Positions 47,631 through 57,031 are shown, counted from the stretch's first letter. The stretch: DNA of 64,000 nucleotides from JBBSDP01 sp963754335 (GCA_963754335.1 CAVWFQ010000010.1:1612001-1676000), one strand, 5' to 3'. Numbers and translations are program-made. Notes: a model not told the origin generated them from the sequence alone.

Positions 47631-47706
47631 CAGGGTTCAGGGTTCAGGGTTCAGCGAAGACACAGAAGTTTCTTTACTGAACCCTGAACCCTGAACCCCG
47701 AACCCT
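47631..47706. repeat. Heptad hairpin, GTTCAGG family, copy 2
   Basis: CAGGGTTCAGGGTTCAGGGT and TCAG on the left; CTGAACCCTGAACCCTGAAC and CCCGAACCCT on the right. Between rplD and rplW. Confidence 0.9.
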
Positions 47707-47708
47707 CC

Positions 47709-48323
47709 CTATGCAAGTAATTGCTCCAATCCCTGCTTCGTCATCAGCAAGGTGCGGTTATTGAGAATGTCACCCGCGTTCAGTTGCGCGACCGTCGTGA
47801 GAGTTGTGCGGTCGATATTGCGGGCCGTGCGTTCTAACACCTCATCTCGACCGCTTAGGGCAAACAAGCAGCTTCGATCGATACCGAGGGCCTTGAACAT
47901 CTTCGCTACGAGCTTGGTTTTCGGCTGCTCCAGCGCGATCTGATTGACTACGCGAATGTCGTTGCTTTGAATCTTCGCAAGAATCGCACTGTCGCGGGCA
48001 AGTCGGCGCGCCTTCTTCGGCATTGCCTGGCGCCAATCCTTGGGCCGCTTCTGCTTGGCGTGACCGCCACCCTTCTTGATCGGATTGCGGATCCCGCCGG
48101 TGCGGGCATTGCCGGTTCCCTTCTGGCGGAACATTTTTCGCGTCGAGCCGGCAACTTCACCACGAGCGAGAGTGCGCACAGTCCCTTGGCGCTTGTTGGC
48201 GTGGTACATCACCAGCGCCTGCTTCAGGAGGTGCTTACGAACTTCGCCGCCGAGCTTCTGCTCGTCAACCTGGATCGTTTCGACCTTCTCGCCGGTCTGA
48301 CTGAATATGGGGACTTCGATCAT
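47709..48323 (-). CDS. rplD: 50S ribosomal protein L4
   Basis: 204 residues. MIEVPIFSQTGEKVETIQVD, ALVMYHANKRQGTVRTLARG, the tunnel loop KMFRQKGTGNARTGGIRNPI and KLVAKMFKALGIDRSCLFAL. In E. coli L4 also represses its own operon; whether it does here is unknown, but see the hairpin at 49180. Confidence 0.97.
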   Translation of the reverse strand: MIEVPIFSQTGEKVETIQVDEQKLGGEVRKHLLKQALVMYHANKRQGTVRTLARGEVAGSTRKMFRQKGTGNARTGGIRNPIKKGGGHAKQKRPKDWRQAMPKKARRLARDSAILAKIQSNDIRVVNQIALEQPKTKLVAKMFKALGIDRSCLFALSGRDEVLERTARNIDRTTLTTVAQLNAGDILNNRTLLMTKQGLEQLLA

Positions 48324-48332
48324 GACTTTCTC

Positions 48333-48404
48333 AGTAGGCCGCAGGCTGTAGGCTGTAGGCAGAGAAGCCGAATCGGCCTACCGCCTTCCGCCTACTGCCT
48401 ACTC
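48333..48404. repeat. Heptad hairpin, GTAGGC family, copy 3
   Basis: GTAGGCCGCAGGCTGTAGGC and TGTAGGC on the left; GCCTACCGCCTTCCGCCTAC and TGCCTAC on the right. Between rplC and rplD. Confidence 0.88.
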
Positions 48405-49071
48405 ATTTCGCTTCTTCCACTTTCACTTTCGCCGTGACGGACTTACGAATAAAAAGGAGCGCTCCGTTGGGTCCGGGTAGCGCTCCTTTGATCAGCAACA
48501 GATTGTTGGCCGAGTCGATCTTTACAAGAGGGTGATTGCGGGTTGTAACCTGATCCATGCCCATGTGCCCGGCCATGCGAACACCCTTCTTGGGCTTTCC
48601 CGACTGGCCGCGCCATGTCGCGCGCGATGCCAGTGAACCAGGCGAACGATGCTTGCGTTCGGTGCCGTGCGAGGCGGGCTGCCCACCGAAATGATGGCGC
48701 TTCATCGCACCGGCGAAACCCTTACCCTTGCTCGTGCCGATCACGTCCACGTACTTTACTTCGTTGAATAATTCGACATTGACGATCGCGCCGGGAGATA
48801 GATTCGTCGGCTCTTTCAGAGAGATTTCGCGAAAATGCTTGCGAGGCCCCAGTCCGGACTTGGCACAATGTCCGATCAGCGGAAATGTACTGAATTTCGG
48901 CTTAATCTCGCTGAAGCCGAGCTGGACCGCGTTATATCCGTCGGATTCTACAGTCTTGACCTGCGTCACCGCGCACGGACCAGCCTGTACGATGGTCACA
49001 GGCACGACGCTCCCTTTATCGTCGTAGATGCGGGTCATGCCGATCTTTTTGCCAAGCAGTGCGGGGGTCAT
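48403..49071 (-). CDS. rplC: 50S ribosomal protein L3
   Basis: 222 residues. MTPALLGKKIGMTRIYDDKG, VDVIGTSKGKGFAGAMKRHH, GGQPASHGTERKHRSPGSLA and TTRNHPLVKIDSANNLLLIK. The central extension reaching the peptidyl-transferase region is intact. It is the second gene of the operon. Confidence 0.98.
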   Translation of the reverse strand: MTPALLGKKIGMTRIYDDKGSVVPVTIVQAGPCAVTQVKTVESDGYNAVQLGFSEIKPKFSTFPLIGHCAKSGLGPRKHFREISLKEPTNLSPGAIVNVELFNEVKYVDVIGTSKGKGFAGAMKRHHFGGQPASHGTERKHRSPGSLASRATWRGQSGKPKKGVRMAGHMGMDQVTTRNHPLVKIDSANNLLLIKGALPGPNGALLFIRKSVTAKVKVEEAK

Positions 49072-49179
49072 GTTCGAATCCGTAAAACGAAAAAAAACTT
49101 ACCGGGACACGCGGCCCTCCTTTTCGTAGAGGGAACGGGTTCTTGGATGAACCCCGCGGTCCTGAAAAGTCCAACTATT

Positions 49180-49205
49180 AAAAGTGCCCCTTTCGGCAGG
49201 GGCAC
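49180..49205 (-). terminator. Terminator-like hairpin between rpsJ and rplC
   Basis: On the minus strand GTGCCCC and GGGGCAC pair over seven GC-rich positions around an eight-base loop, followed by TTTT and AATAG. It lies 18 bp after the rpsJ stop and 109 bp before rplC, where it could act as an attenuator that lets only part of the transcripts continue into the operon. The U-run is short, so termination may be partial. Confidence 0.55.
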
Positions 49206-49222
49206 GTCATTGACTTAAAAAG

Positions 49223-49528
49223 TTAGGCCTTGATCTTGACGAAAACACCCGCCGGCACAACCAGACGATTCAACGCTTCGACGGTGCGGGCGGTCGGCTC
49301 GAAGATATCGATTACGCGTTTGTGTGTACGCATCTCGAATTGCTCTCGCGATTTCTTGTCGATGTGCGGGCTTCGAAGCACCGTATACCGCTCGATGCGC
49401 GTGGGCATTGGAATAGGGCCGCAAACACGGGCATTGGTCCGCTTGGCGTGATCGACGATTTCCTTCGCCGACGCATCCAGCGACCGATGATCGTACGCTT
49501 CCATCCGAATTCGAATCCGACCTTCCAT
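49223..49528 (-). CDS. rpsJ: 30S ribosomal protein S10
   Basis: 101 residues from MEGRIRIRMEAYDHRSLDAS, the family start; the extra upstream residues in frame are not conserved. AKEIVDHAKRTNARVCGPIP, PTRIERYTVLRSPHIDKKSR and FEMRTHKRVIDIFEPTARTV are standard. It is the first gene of the operon. Upstream on the minus strand TTGACT occurs near 49,630, a possible -35 element, but no good -10 follows. Confidence 0.97.
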   Translation of the reverse strand: MEGRIRIRMEAYDHRSLDASAKEIVDHAKRTNARVCGPIPMPTRIERYTVLRSPHIDKKSREQFEMRTHKRVIDIFEPTARTVEALNRLVVPAGVFVKIKA

Positions 49529-49727
49529 CGTTACCGTCCGCTTCCTCGTTCCCCGGCGTTCGACGTGGCTCACTCCACCTTTCGTCCAACAACGGGAGGG
49601 GAAACCTTAACGAAAAAAAGGCGAGAGTCAAGCACTCCAACGGCACATTTTTCAGAGATCGAAATGGCTTGGCACGCTGCTGATACCGCACGCCATCCTT
49701 AAATGTGCTTATGCCGCTAACTTGTCC

Positions 49728-49958
49728 CTATCCCTTCCGTCTTGGCTTGGGCAGGGATTTTTGGATGGCGGTAACAAGCAGGAGGTCGATCGTGACTGTC
49801 GAATCATCTTCCAGGCCGATTGTAATCAATCGCCCGGACGGGGTCTGGCCGATGTATTCGGGGTGTCGCACTTCGTAGCGTTCGCCATTGGCGGCGAGGA
49901 CCCGGAAAGGCTCAAAAGGCTTGGCAGATCGAAGGCGTTGTATTTCTTGAATCGTCAT
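49728..49958 (-). CDS. Small conserved protein of unknown function
   Basis: 76 residues: MTIQEIQRLRSAKPFEPFRV, LAANGERYEVRHPEYIGQTP, SGRLITIGLEDDSTVTIDLL, then a basic end. It looks like a small beta-rich protein family seen in planctomycetes (pattern PFxPFRVxLxxGxxxxVxHPE). Cytosolic, with no known role. It is divergent from rpsA. Confidence 0.75.
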   Translation of the reverse strand: MTIQEIQRLRSAKPFEPFRVLAANGERYEVRHPEYIGQTPSGRLITIGLEDDSTVTIDLLLVTAIQKSLPKPRRKG

Positions 49959-50046
49959 AGCGCCGCATTTTAGCCAATCTCCGCGCAGACAAGAAGCAAA
50001 ATGATCGACCGGGTGAAGAAGCGGCGTAAGCAGGACACGCGACCGC

Positions 50047-50075
50047 TTGCCGCCGTCCCCGCGCTTCCTTATAAT
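50047..50075 (+). promoter_or_regulatory. Sigma-70 type promoter for rpsA
   Basis: TTGCCG at 50047-50052 and a perfect TATAAT at 50070-50075 are separated by exactly 17 bp. Transcription would start near 50082, giving a leader of about 143 nt before the rpsA ATG at 50225. It is the best promoter match I found in the window. Confidence 0.6.
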
Positions 50076-50224
50076 TGACTCCTGCCGTTTGGGCGGATGG
50101 TCTGCCTGGGGCAATTTGATGCGAGTTCGGCCGGCGACGCGTGGACGCCGGCGATTTCTTTTTTTGTTCCACGCCTCACCGAGGTCGGGCAGACGGGCGA
50201 TCCCGACTGTCCCATTCATATCCA

Positions 50225-51986
50225 ATGGTCGATTTTAATCTGATTAATTCTCTGGGCGACGTCGATTTCGAAGTGGACTCGGCCGTGGCGACGGCGCTGG
50301 GTCCAAAGGCTGAGGATCTGGATCTGCTGATTGGGAAAGATGAAGTTCAGGATTTCACGCCGGGAGCCATCATCAAGGGGCGACGTCAGCAGCGTCGCGG
50401 GCGACGATTTCGTCGTTGAGCTGGGACTCAAGAGCGAAGGCATTCTCGAACGCTCAGAATTCGATGAACCCACCCAGGTGAAAATCGGCGACGAAGTTCG
50501 CGTTCTCCTCGAAGACGTCGAGGGGGACACCGGTCTGGTGAAGATCTCCAAGCGCAAGGCAGATCGCATCATCAACTGGGAAGCGATCATGAAGTCGAAG
50601 AAGGAGGGAGACCCGGTTTCGGGCAAGGTCACCAAGAAAATCAAGGGTGGCCTGCTCGTCGACATCGGCGTTCCCGTCTTCCTTCCCGCCAGCCAGGTGG
50701 ACATTCGCCGGCCCGGCGAAATCAGCGATTGGATCGGCCGCTCGATCGATGCGGTCATTTTGAAGATCGACGAAGAACGGCGAAATATCGTCATTTCCCG
50801 CCGCAAGCTCATCGAGCAGCAGCGCGAGGACATGAAGCGCAAGACGATCGACAGCCTCGAGGTCGGGCAGGTACGCAAGGGAACCGTCAAGAACATCGCC
50901 GACTTCGGCGCGTTCATCGATCTCGGCGGGATCGACGGATTGCTCCATATCACCGACATGTCCTGGGGCCGGGTTAATCATCCCAGCGACATGCTCAAGA
51001 TCGACCAGGAAATTGAAATCAAGGTTCTTTCGATCGACAAGGACAAAGAGAAGATTGCCCTGGGCCTCAAGCAGAAGGATGCCAGCCCGTGGGAGAATAT
51101 TGAGCTGAAGTATCCCGTGGGAAGCGTGCACGAAGCCGAGGTGGTGAACATCATGTCCTACGGGGCTTTCACCAAGCTCGAGGAAGGCGTTGAAGGGCTG
51201 GTCCATATCAGCGAGATGAGCTGGACCAAGCGGATCAACCATCCCAGCGAAGTCGTGACGCAGGGCCAGAAGGTCAAGGTCAAGATCCTCGATATCAACA
51301 AGGACAAGCAGGAAATCTCCCTCGGCATGAAACAGGTCGAGGAGAATCCCTGGGAACGCGTGGCGGAGAAGTATCCGCCCGGCTCGGTGGTCGAAGGAAA
51401 AGTTCGCAACATCGCCAACTACGGCGCGTTCGTGGAGATCGAGGAAGGGATCGACGGATTGCTTCACGTCAGCGACCTGTCCTGGACCAAGAAGATCGGT
51501 CATCCCAGCGAAGTGCTCAAGAAAGGCGAAAACGTTCGCGCTGTCGTCCTGAGCGTTGATCAGGAAAAGCAACGGATCGCGCTGGGCCTCAAGCAGATGC
51601 AGGAAGATCCGTGGACGACGGTCATCCCCGCCAACTACCGGCCGGGCATGGTCGTCAAAGGGCAGGTCACGAAGATCGCCAACTTCGGCGTATTCGTCGA
51701 ACTGGAATCGGGCCTGGAAGGCCTGCTTCACATCAGCGAGATCAGCGATCAGAAAGTCGAGAAGCCAGAGGATCAGCTCAAGGTCGGTCAGGATCTGGAA
51801 GTGAAGATCCTTCGCGTGGACAGCGACGAGAGAAAGATCGGCCTGTCATTGAAGCGCGCTCAATGGGCCGCCGAGGAAGTGGCCCGCGAAGAGGCCCGTT
51901 CCGTCCGCGCCGAGAAGCGCGGCCTGCGCGGTGGTCTCGAAGGTGGCGAGCAGAGCCATGGTTTGGGCGATCTCAAGATCGATTGA
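50225..51986 (+). CDS. rpsA: 30S ribosomal protein S1, six S1 domains, one frame change
   Basis: About 586 residues from MVDFNLINSLGDVDFEVDSA. Six S1 RNA-binding repeats follow; the last four have the clear form GKVRNIANYGAFVEI, GIDGLLHVSDLSW and IGHPSEVLKKG. The frame changes near 50,380, where FTPGAIIKG passes to DVSSVAGDDFVVELGLKSEG at the start of the first repeat; a run of four G's lies there. S1 binds mRNA leaders on the 30S subunit. It is monocistronic, with the promoter at 50047 and the terminator at 52013. The gene is essential in most bacteria, so the shift is likely an error. Confidence 0.95.
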
Positions 51987-52012
51987 TCTTTGCGATGAAT
52001 TGATCGAGATAG

Positions 52013-52044
52013 AAAAAGGGCCGCCCACCGGGGCGGCCCTTTTT
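52013..52044. terminator. Bidirectional terminator between rpsA and top6A
   Basis: AAAAAGGGCCGCC and GGCGGCCCTTTTT pair as a GC stem (GGGCCGCC) with a short loop and A/T runs on both sides. It serves rpsA (ends 51986) on the plus strand and the topoisomerase gene (ends 52092) on the minus strand. Confidence 0.9.
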
Positions 52045-52091
52045 GCGTCTCTTTCGCACTCACGCAGTCAAGCGCGTAATCCGCGTCGCAA

Positions 52092-53228
52092 TCAATCCAG
52101 CCAATCCTTGTCCTTGATTCGCTGGGGTACGTATTCCTCCGTCACGTAACTAATGTCTTTCTGGATGAGGGATTCAACCTCCATTTTGAATCCGTTCGAA
52201 AGCATCTTGGCGATTTCCTTCTGCCAGCTCTTATTCTCTTTGAACCAAGGATATGCGGCAATTTCGTTTGCACGTTTTTTGTCATTGTCGTTCAGATCAA
52301 TTTTGACGGTATCCGGCAGCTCACACTCCGTGTAGTCCTTAGCTCGAATTCCCAGGAATCGCGCTTCCGGAATCGCCAGGCGGCTCGATTCAAAGGCGAG
52401 TGAGATCGAGCCCTGTTTAATGACCGAATAGATGTAGTGCCCCCACGGATCGCAATCGAGCAGACAGATAATCGGAAGCTTCAGCTCCTGATTGAATCGC
52501 TGAAGAAGCCGGCGAACACCACGCGGTGGCTGCCCACCGCCGTGCGTGAGGATGCAATTGTGCTCCTCCCAGAAGCGGTCCTCGTTGAAGCGATTCCAGA
52601 CAGTTCCTTTTTCAACATGCATCACGAACTTCGCGTCACACTTCTTGAATTGAATGATGTCGGGTTCGACAATCGAAGGGATCGCATATCCGCCGGAACC
52701 CATTCGGCGGCAATCGATCTCGTCTCCACGATCGACAATCGTGATATTTCCAACCATCGCGCCGCGGTTATCCGCAAATATATGCAGTTCCTCGCGCAAC
52801 GAGCTCAATGCGACTTCAAGGTCCTCAAGGATCGGATCCGACTCATCCTGGGTATCGAAAGTATTTTCCTTGGTGCCGGCGACGGTGTGCTTGGCCTTGT
52901 AAAAAACACCTCGAAGGCTCGTTGATTTTTCGGCTTCGATCAGCTCCTTGATCGTCTCGGCGTGAAGCATTGTCTGCATGAACTGCTTGGCCTGATTCAA
53001 ATTGAAGAGCTCACGATCCGCGGCGGCGTCTCCCATTTGCAGGATTCCACGCTTCTTATTCCAGATGGTGTTGGATCGGCTTCGCGTAGGAATCGCCACC
53101 GAAATGTCTCGCCCCTTAAAGGCAGACGTCGATACGCCGTCCGCCAGGTTGACGATTTTTCCGAGCGTCACCTTGTCGCGCTCTTTGATCCGTTTACTGA
53201 GACCTGCTGCTAATTTTCGCTTTGCCAT
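52092..53228 (-). CDS. top6A: DNA topoisomerase VI subunit A (Spo11-like)
   Basis: 378 residues. It makes the double-strand break. The catalytic Tyr is Tyr110 in STSLRGVFYKAKH within the winged-helix (CAP-like) domain. The Toprim domain shows Glu206 in FVMHVEKGTVWNRF and the DxD Asp258/Asp260 in CLLDCDPWGHYIYSVI, plus GGGQPPRGVRRLLQRF. Length matches archaeal enzymes. Subunit B ends 24 bp upstream, so the pair forms a heterotetramer from one transcript. Topoisomerase VI is normal in archaea and plants but sporadic in bacteria, so transfer is likely in its history. Confidence 0.92.
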   Translation of the reverse strand: MAKRKLAAGLSKRIKERDKVTLGKIVNLADGVSTSAFKGRDISVAIPTRSRSNTIWNKKRGILQMGDAAADRELFNLNQAKQFMQTMLHAETIKELIEAEKSTSLRGVFYKAKHTVAGTKENTFDTQDESDPILEDLEVALSSLREELHIFADNRGAMVGNITIVDRGDEIDCRRMGSGGYAIPSIVEPDIIQFKKCDAKFVMHVEKGTVWNRFNEDRFWEEHNCILTHGGGQPPRGVRRLLQRFNQELKLPIICLLDCDPWGHYIYSVIKQGSISLAFESSRLAIPEARFLGIRAKDYTECELPDTVKIDLNDNDKKRANEIAAYPWFKENKSWQKEIAKMLSNGFKMEVESLIQKDISYVTEEYVPQRIKDKDWLD

Positions 53229-53252
53229 GGAAGTAGTTTCCCCGAACGGCCT

Positions 53253-55419
53253 TTAGAACAATTCGTCGCCGTCATCGGACTTGCGGCGCTTACTTGATTT
53301 GCCGCGATTGGACTTCGGCTTCACAATCCGGTCATCTCCGCCCTGAGCACCGGCTGATCCGCTGGAGTTTCCGCGGCCGCCTCGACTTGGGCCGAATGCG
53401 GCACCGTTCCGGCAGCAGGACCACATTCTCGTCGCTCTTCAAATCTTCAGCTTCGTCCTTCTTCAGAGTCTTTCCTTCCTCGTCAAGTTCTGCGTCGGCG
53501 ATTGCTGTTCGCTTTCGAGCCTCCTCCAAAAGCCGGTCGTAGAGTTTCTTCGCATCCGTCCCGTTGATTCCGTGAATCGCTTTGCTGATCTCCCCGATAT
53601 ATCGCTCGAAGACATCGCGCCGCGCCGCTTCGCGCTGCATCTTCTGCCGCTTGCGCAGGTAAGTGCCGAGCTTTCGCCCGCACTCCATCAGGGCCAGCTT
53701 CATCTCCTTGCGGATTTCATCGTAGTCCGCGACCGCTTCCTTCGATTCGCTGGTGAAGGGCACCCAGACGCTGGCCATATGAATCATGATGACGAGCGGG
53801 CCGACGGGCAGGCTGCCGCGGGGCTGTGACAGGTTGTAGTTCCGCCAGCCCGTTTCGCTGACGGCCTTCATGCTGCTGCACGCGCTCTGCTGGAAAAGGA
53901 GCGGGACGCGGTTGGCAAAGCGGATGACACGAGCGCTATCGCCGACGGGAAGTTCCCCGCCGAAAGCAATCGCCGCCTCGATCTGGAACGGCCGGCCGCG
54001 ATAGACATCCGGCTCGCGGCTGCTGGCGGCGTAGAACTCCGCCTTCACGCCCTTGAGCATCCCCGCCAGCATCTGCCGCACGCCGATCGGCGCAAGACAG
54101 TCGGTCGGCGGCGGTGGCAGTTTCGCCTGCTGGAATTCGCCGAAAAGCTTTTCGATCTGCTGCGGGGTCAGGTCACCGACTTTCGTGCGGCTGTGAGCGC
54201 CGATTGCGCCGCAGAATTTACTCGCCGTCCCGGAACTTACCCGGCTGAACTTCTCCTGGAGAAAATTGTAAAGGGTGCCGCCGCCTTTGTTGGCGGCTTC
54301 AAAATCGCGCAGCATCTGGATCAGGATTCCCAGCTCAATCCCGCGCGGATGCGGCTGAATCTCCCGTGTTTCCGGCGGCAACTGATCGGTGCCACGCGGG
54401 AAGAGAATCACCCCGTCCTTTTCAACCGTAGTAAGCGTCGGATCGACGCCTGCCGGAGCCGATACACCTTCGCTTGGCGCAGTGTGTGCGGCTTCCGGCG
54501 TCAACGCGTCGGCATGGACCGCATCGCGGGCGGCGTTGGCCAGCGGTAGATCTTCCTGCTCGTCGGCCATCACCCGCGTCGGCGGAACAAACATGATCCG
54601 CGCGTGTGGATTGGCGATCGCCGTGAGCTCCAGGAACTCGTCAACCGAGCCGCGGCCCTTTCGATAGAGCCCCTCGAGCTCGATGCTGACGCTGGTGCCG
54701 GTCATGAAATCGTCGAGGTGCAAAAACCCCGGGTCGCGCGTGCCGGCGTTAATCGTCTTGAACCGCTGCGGCGGAAAATCCTCCGTCTCGACGTCAACCG
54801 TCACCTCCGCCCGGTTGGTCTTGGTGTTCATCGCCAATTCGATGTGGTGAGCGTCTTTCTTCGCGCTGGGGCGGGTGTGGATCACCATCGGCTTTCCGGT
54901 CGTGATCAACCCGTACATGCCGGCCGCACTGATGCCGATCCCCTGCTGCCCCCGGCTCATTTTCAGCCGGTGAAATTTGCTGCCGAAGAGCAGCCGGCCG
55001 AATACATTTTCCACCTGCTTACGAACGATGCCCGGCCCGTTGTCGATGATCGTGACTCGATAGCGCGACTGCTTGGCATTAGCCGGACGATTGGGCTGCA
55101 AATCTTCGATGACCACCGCAAGTGATGGAAGAATTCCACCTTCCTCGCACGCATCGAGCGAATTATCCACCGCTTCCTTCACGGTGGTCAGCAGCGCCTT
55201 GCGCGGATTATCAAAGCCGAGCAAATGCCGGTTCTTCGCGAAGAATTCGGAAACCGAAATATCCTTCTGCTTCAGGGCCATCGACTCCGCGGTTTCGCGG
55301 AGGCGGCCTCCTGATTTTCCCGCCGGCTTATTCGATCTTGCACCGTCGGATGATTGATCCTTTGGCATGAACAGGGATTCATCCTTATCTGTTGCGAGAG
55401 GGGTGGATGGTCTGGCCAT
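53253..55419 (-). CDS. top6B: DNA topoisomerase VI subunit B
   Basis: About 720 residues. The GHKL ATPase has KEAVDNSLDACEEGG (catalytic Glu82, Asn86), IIDNGPGIV and RGQQGIGISAAGMYGLITTG; the H2TH-like segment TASKFCGAIGAHSRTKVGDL and the transducer (FANRVPLLFQQSACS; RGSLPVGPLVIMIHMASVWV) follow. An insertion near residues 315-345 is Ala/Pro-rich. In the starting frame the protein ends at 53332; a frame change near 53,400 gives a Gly/Ser-rich then basic tail ending KRRKSDDGDELF at 53253, which I think is the true C-terminus. ATP-driven strand passage partner of subunit A. Confidence 0.9.
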
Positions 55420-55498
55420 CGCTAATTCTCCTTCCGTGGATCGGGCGTCTTCCGCGTTACGTCCGAGAACTCATCGGCTGATCACAGCACTTTTCTAC

Positions 55499-55524
55499 AC
55501 CTAACTGACATACATTTGTTAGGT
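55499..55524. promoter_or_regulatory. Inverted repeat upstream of top6B, possible operator
   Basis: ACCTAAC and GTTAGGT are exact 7-bp arms around a 12-bp AT-rich centre. It lies 80 bp before the top6B start, in a 217-bp gap without genes. It could bind a dimeric regulator; no regulator gene is adjacent. Confidence 0.35.
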
Positions 55525-55637
55525 AATTGTACGGACAGAGAAGCCTGCTGTCAATTTCGAAAACTGCCGTCGATTAATTTTCGCGGCGGATCGTAATGCG
55601 GCGCAGGGATTGGTTCCAGTCGGCCGTCGTTTCTCGA

Positions 55638-57031
55638 TCATGGCGTGAATCCAATCCCCCGCGTGTCGCCACCGAGCAGCTTCACGTTGAGCGATCCGCC
55701 GCTGAAGAGCATTTCGTCGAGTGCTCCTTCAATGTCACTCGCTTCCGTTTGCTCTGCCCCCTTCCGTTCGAGACGGAACTGCACCGAACGCCGAATCAGT
55801 TCCTTGATAAACGCGGCGCTGACGCCGTCGGTGCGGGAGACGATCAGGCGCACGGACTCATCCGACAACCCCGCACCCTTGCCATAGAGATTCACCAGCT
55901 TTTGCCGCCCTTCCTCGTCCGGCAGGGGAAATTCAATCGCCTGATCCACGCGGCCCGGCCGCGACGCCAGCGCGGCCTCCAACATTTCGGGGCGATTCGT
56001 CGTCAGAATGAAAATGATGTCGGCGGCCTCCTTTAAGCCGTCCATTTCGTTGAGAAGCTTATTCAGCATGGCCTCTTCGCAAGACCCGCGCATCGTTTCG
56101 CGATCGGCGCGATCAGATCAACATCCTCGATCACCACCAGGCTCGGCTGAAGCAGCCGCGCCAGCGACATGTACTCGCCGAGCAATCCAATCTGATTGGC
56201 CGTGATGAGGAGCATCGTATGGCCTTTGAGGGCGTCGGCAAGGTAGTGAATGGTGTAAGTCTTGCCCGTTCCTGGCGGGCCATAGAAGAGAACGCCTTTA
56301 CGGGTGGTCTGCCCGAATTCGCTCAGCCTTTGACGGGTCTGGACAAACCGAATGAGATTTCGTTCCAACAGATTCAGCGTTTTAAGAGGCAGGATAATTT
56401 GTTCACGCCGCACCGTTTTCAGGCGGTGGACCCGGATCGCTGTCGACTGCCCCGAATAGCCGCCGCTCTCTTCAAGAGAGAGAATCTTTCCGCGGTAGGA
56501 GCGGCATTCGTTTACCCCCTTTTCCAGCGCTTTGAAAAACCGATCGGTGATCGCCGCGCCGGCAGTGCCGGTGCTCGTCGCAATTTGAAACCTTACCCCT
56601 GTTGGCGAGCCATATTTTGTCGCCATCGACAGCAAAATCGCATAGCGGAGGCCCTCTCTCTCCAGCAGCCACAGGCCAATCTTGAGGCACCGGACCGGAA
56701 TCTCGTCCCCGATATCCAGCTCTTCATATTGCGGAGTGGCGGCCACGGGTGGAAAGCGATCATCGCGAACCATCAGGGCCGGGAGATCGATTCCTTCGCG
56801 AAAACCGGTCAAATGGACTCCGCAGAACCGCAACAGTTTTCCGCCGTCGGCAACGACCGATTCCGTCGCCTTTTGCAGATCGGCCCGGACTCGAAATGGG
56901 AAAAGACGTTCAGAGACTGTCAATTCTTCAGGTTTCACTCGCCCGAAATGTCGCGCGAGCAGGTTGCAAATTGCCGTGTCCTTCGGTTTGTCCTTCTTTT
57001 TCGCCTTTGCTTTTTTCCTGATCGCCGCCAT
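55638..57031 (-). CDS. AAA family ATPase, one frame change
   Basis: About 464 residues. The N-terminal 230 residues are a basic start (MAAIRKKAKAKKKDKPKD) and an unassigned alpha/beta domain. The AAA core has Walker A FYGPPGTGKTYTIHYLADAL and Walker B LVVIEDVDLIA; after a frame change near 56,105 come MRGSCEEAMLNKLLNEMDGL, ADIIFILTTNRPEMLEAALA (sensor 1 Asn) and SRPGRVDQAIEFPLPDEEGR (Arg finger). It is of the CDC48/FtsH type but has no protease or MIT domain. It is on the same strand upstream of topoisomerase VI, separated by 217 bp. Confidence 0.85.

Noticed and set aside
43173..48404. CRISPR array in the ribosomal spacers.
   Set aside because: Units are 7 bp and fold into hairpins; there are no spacers of constant length and no cas genes.
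50454..51731. A long open frame on the strand opposite rpsA.
   Set aside because: It mirrors the codon pattern of rpsA, has no start context and reads as repeated acidic nonsense; the plus strand has six S1 domains.
55638..57031. AAA ATPase as the Vps4 partner of the ESCRT-like proteins.
   Set aside because: It lacks a visible MIT domain, is 36 kb away and sits with topoisomerase VI.
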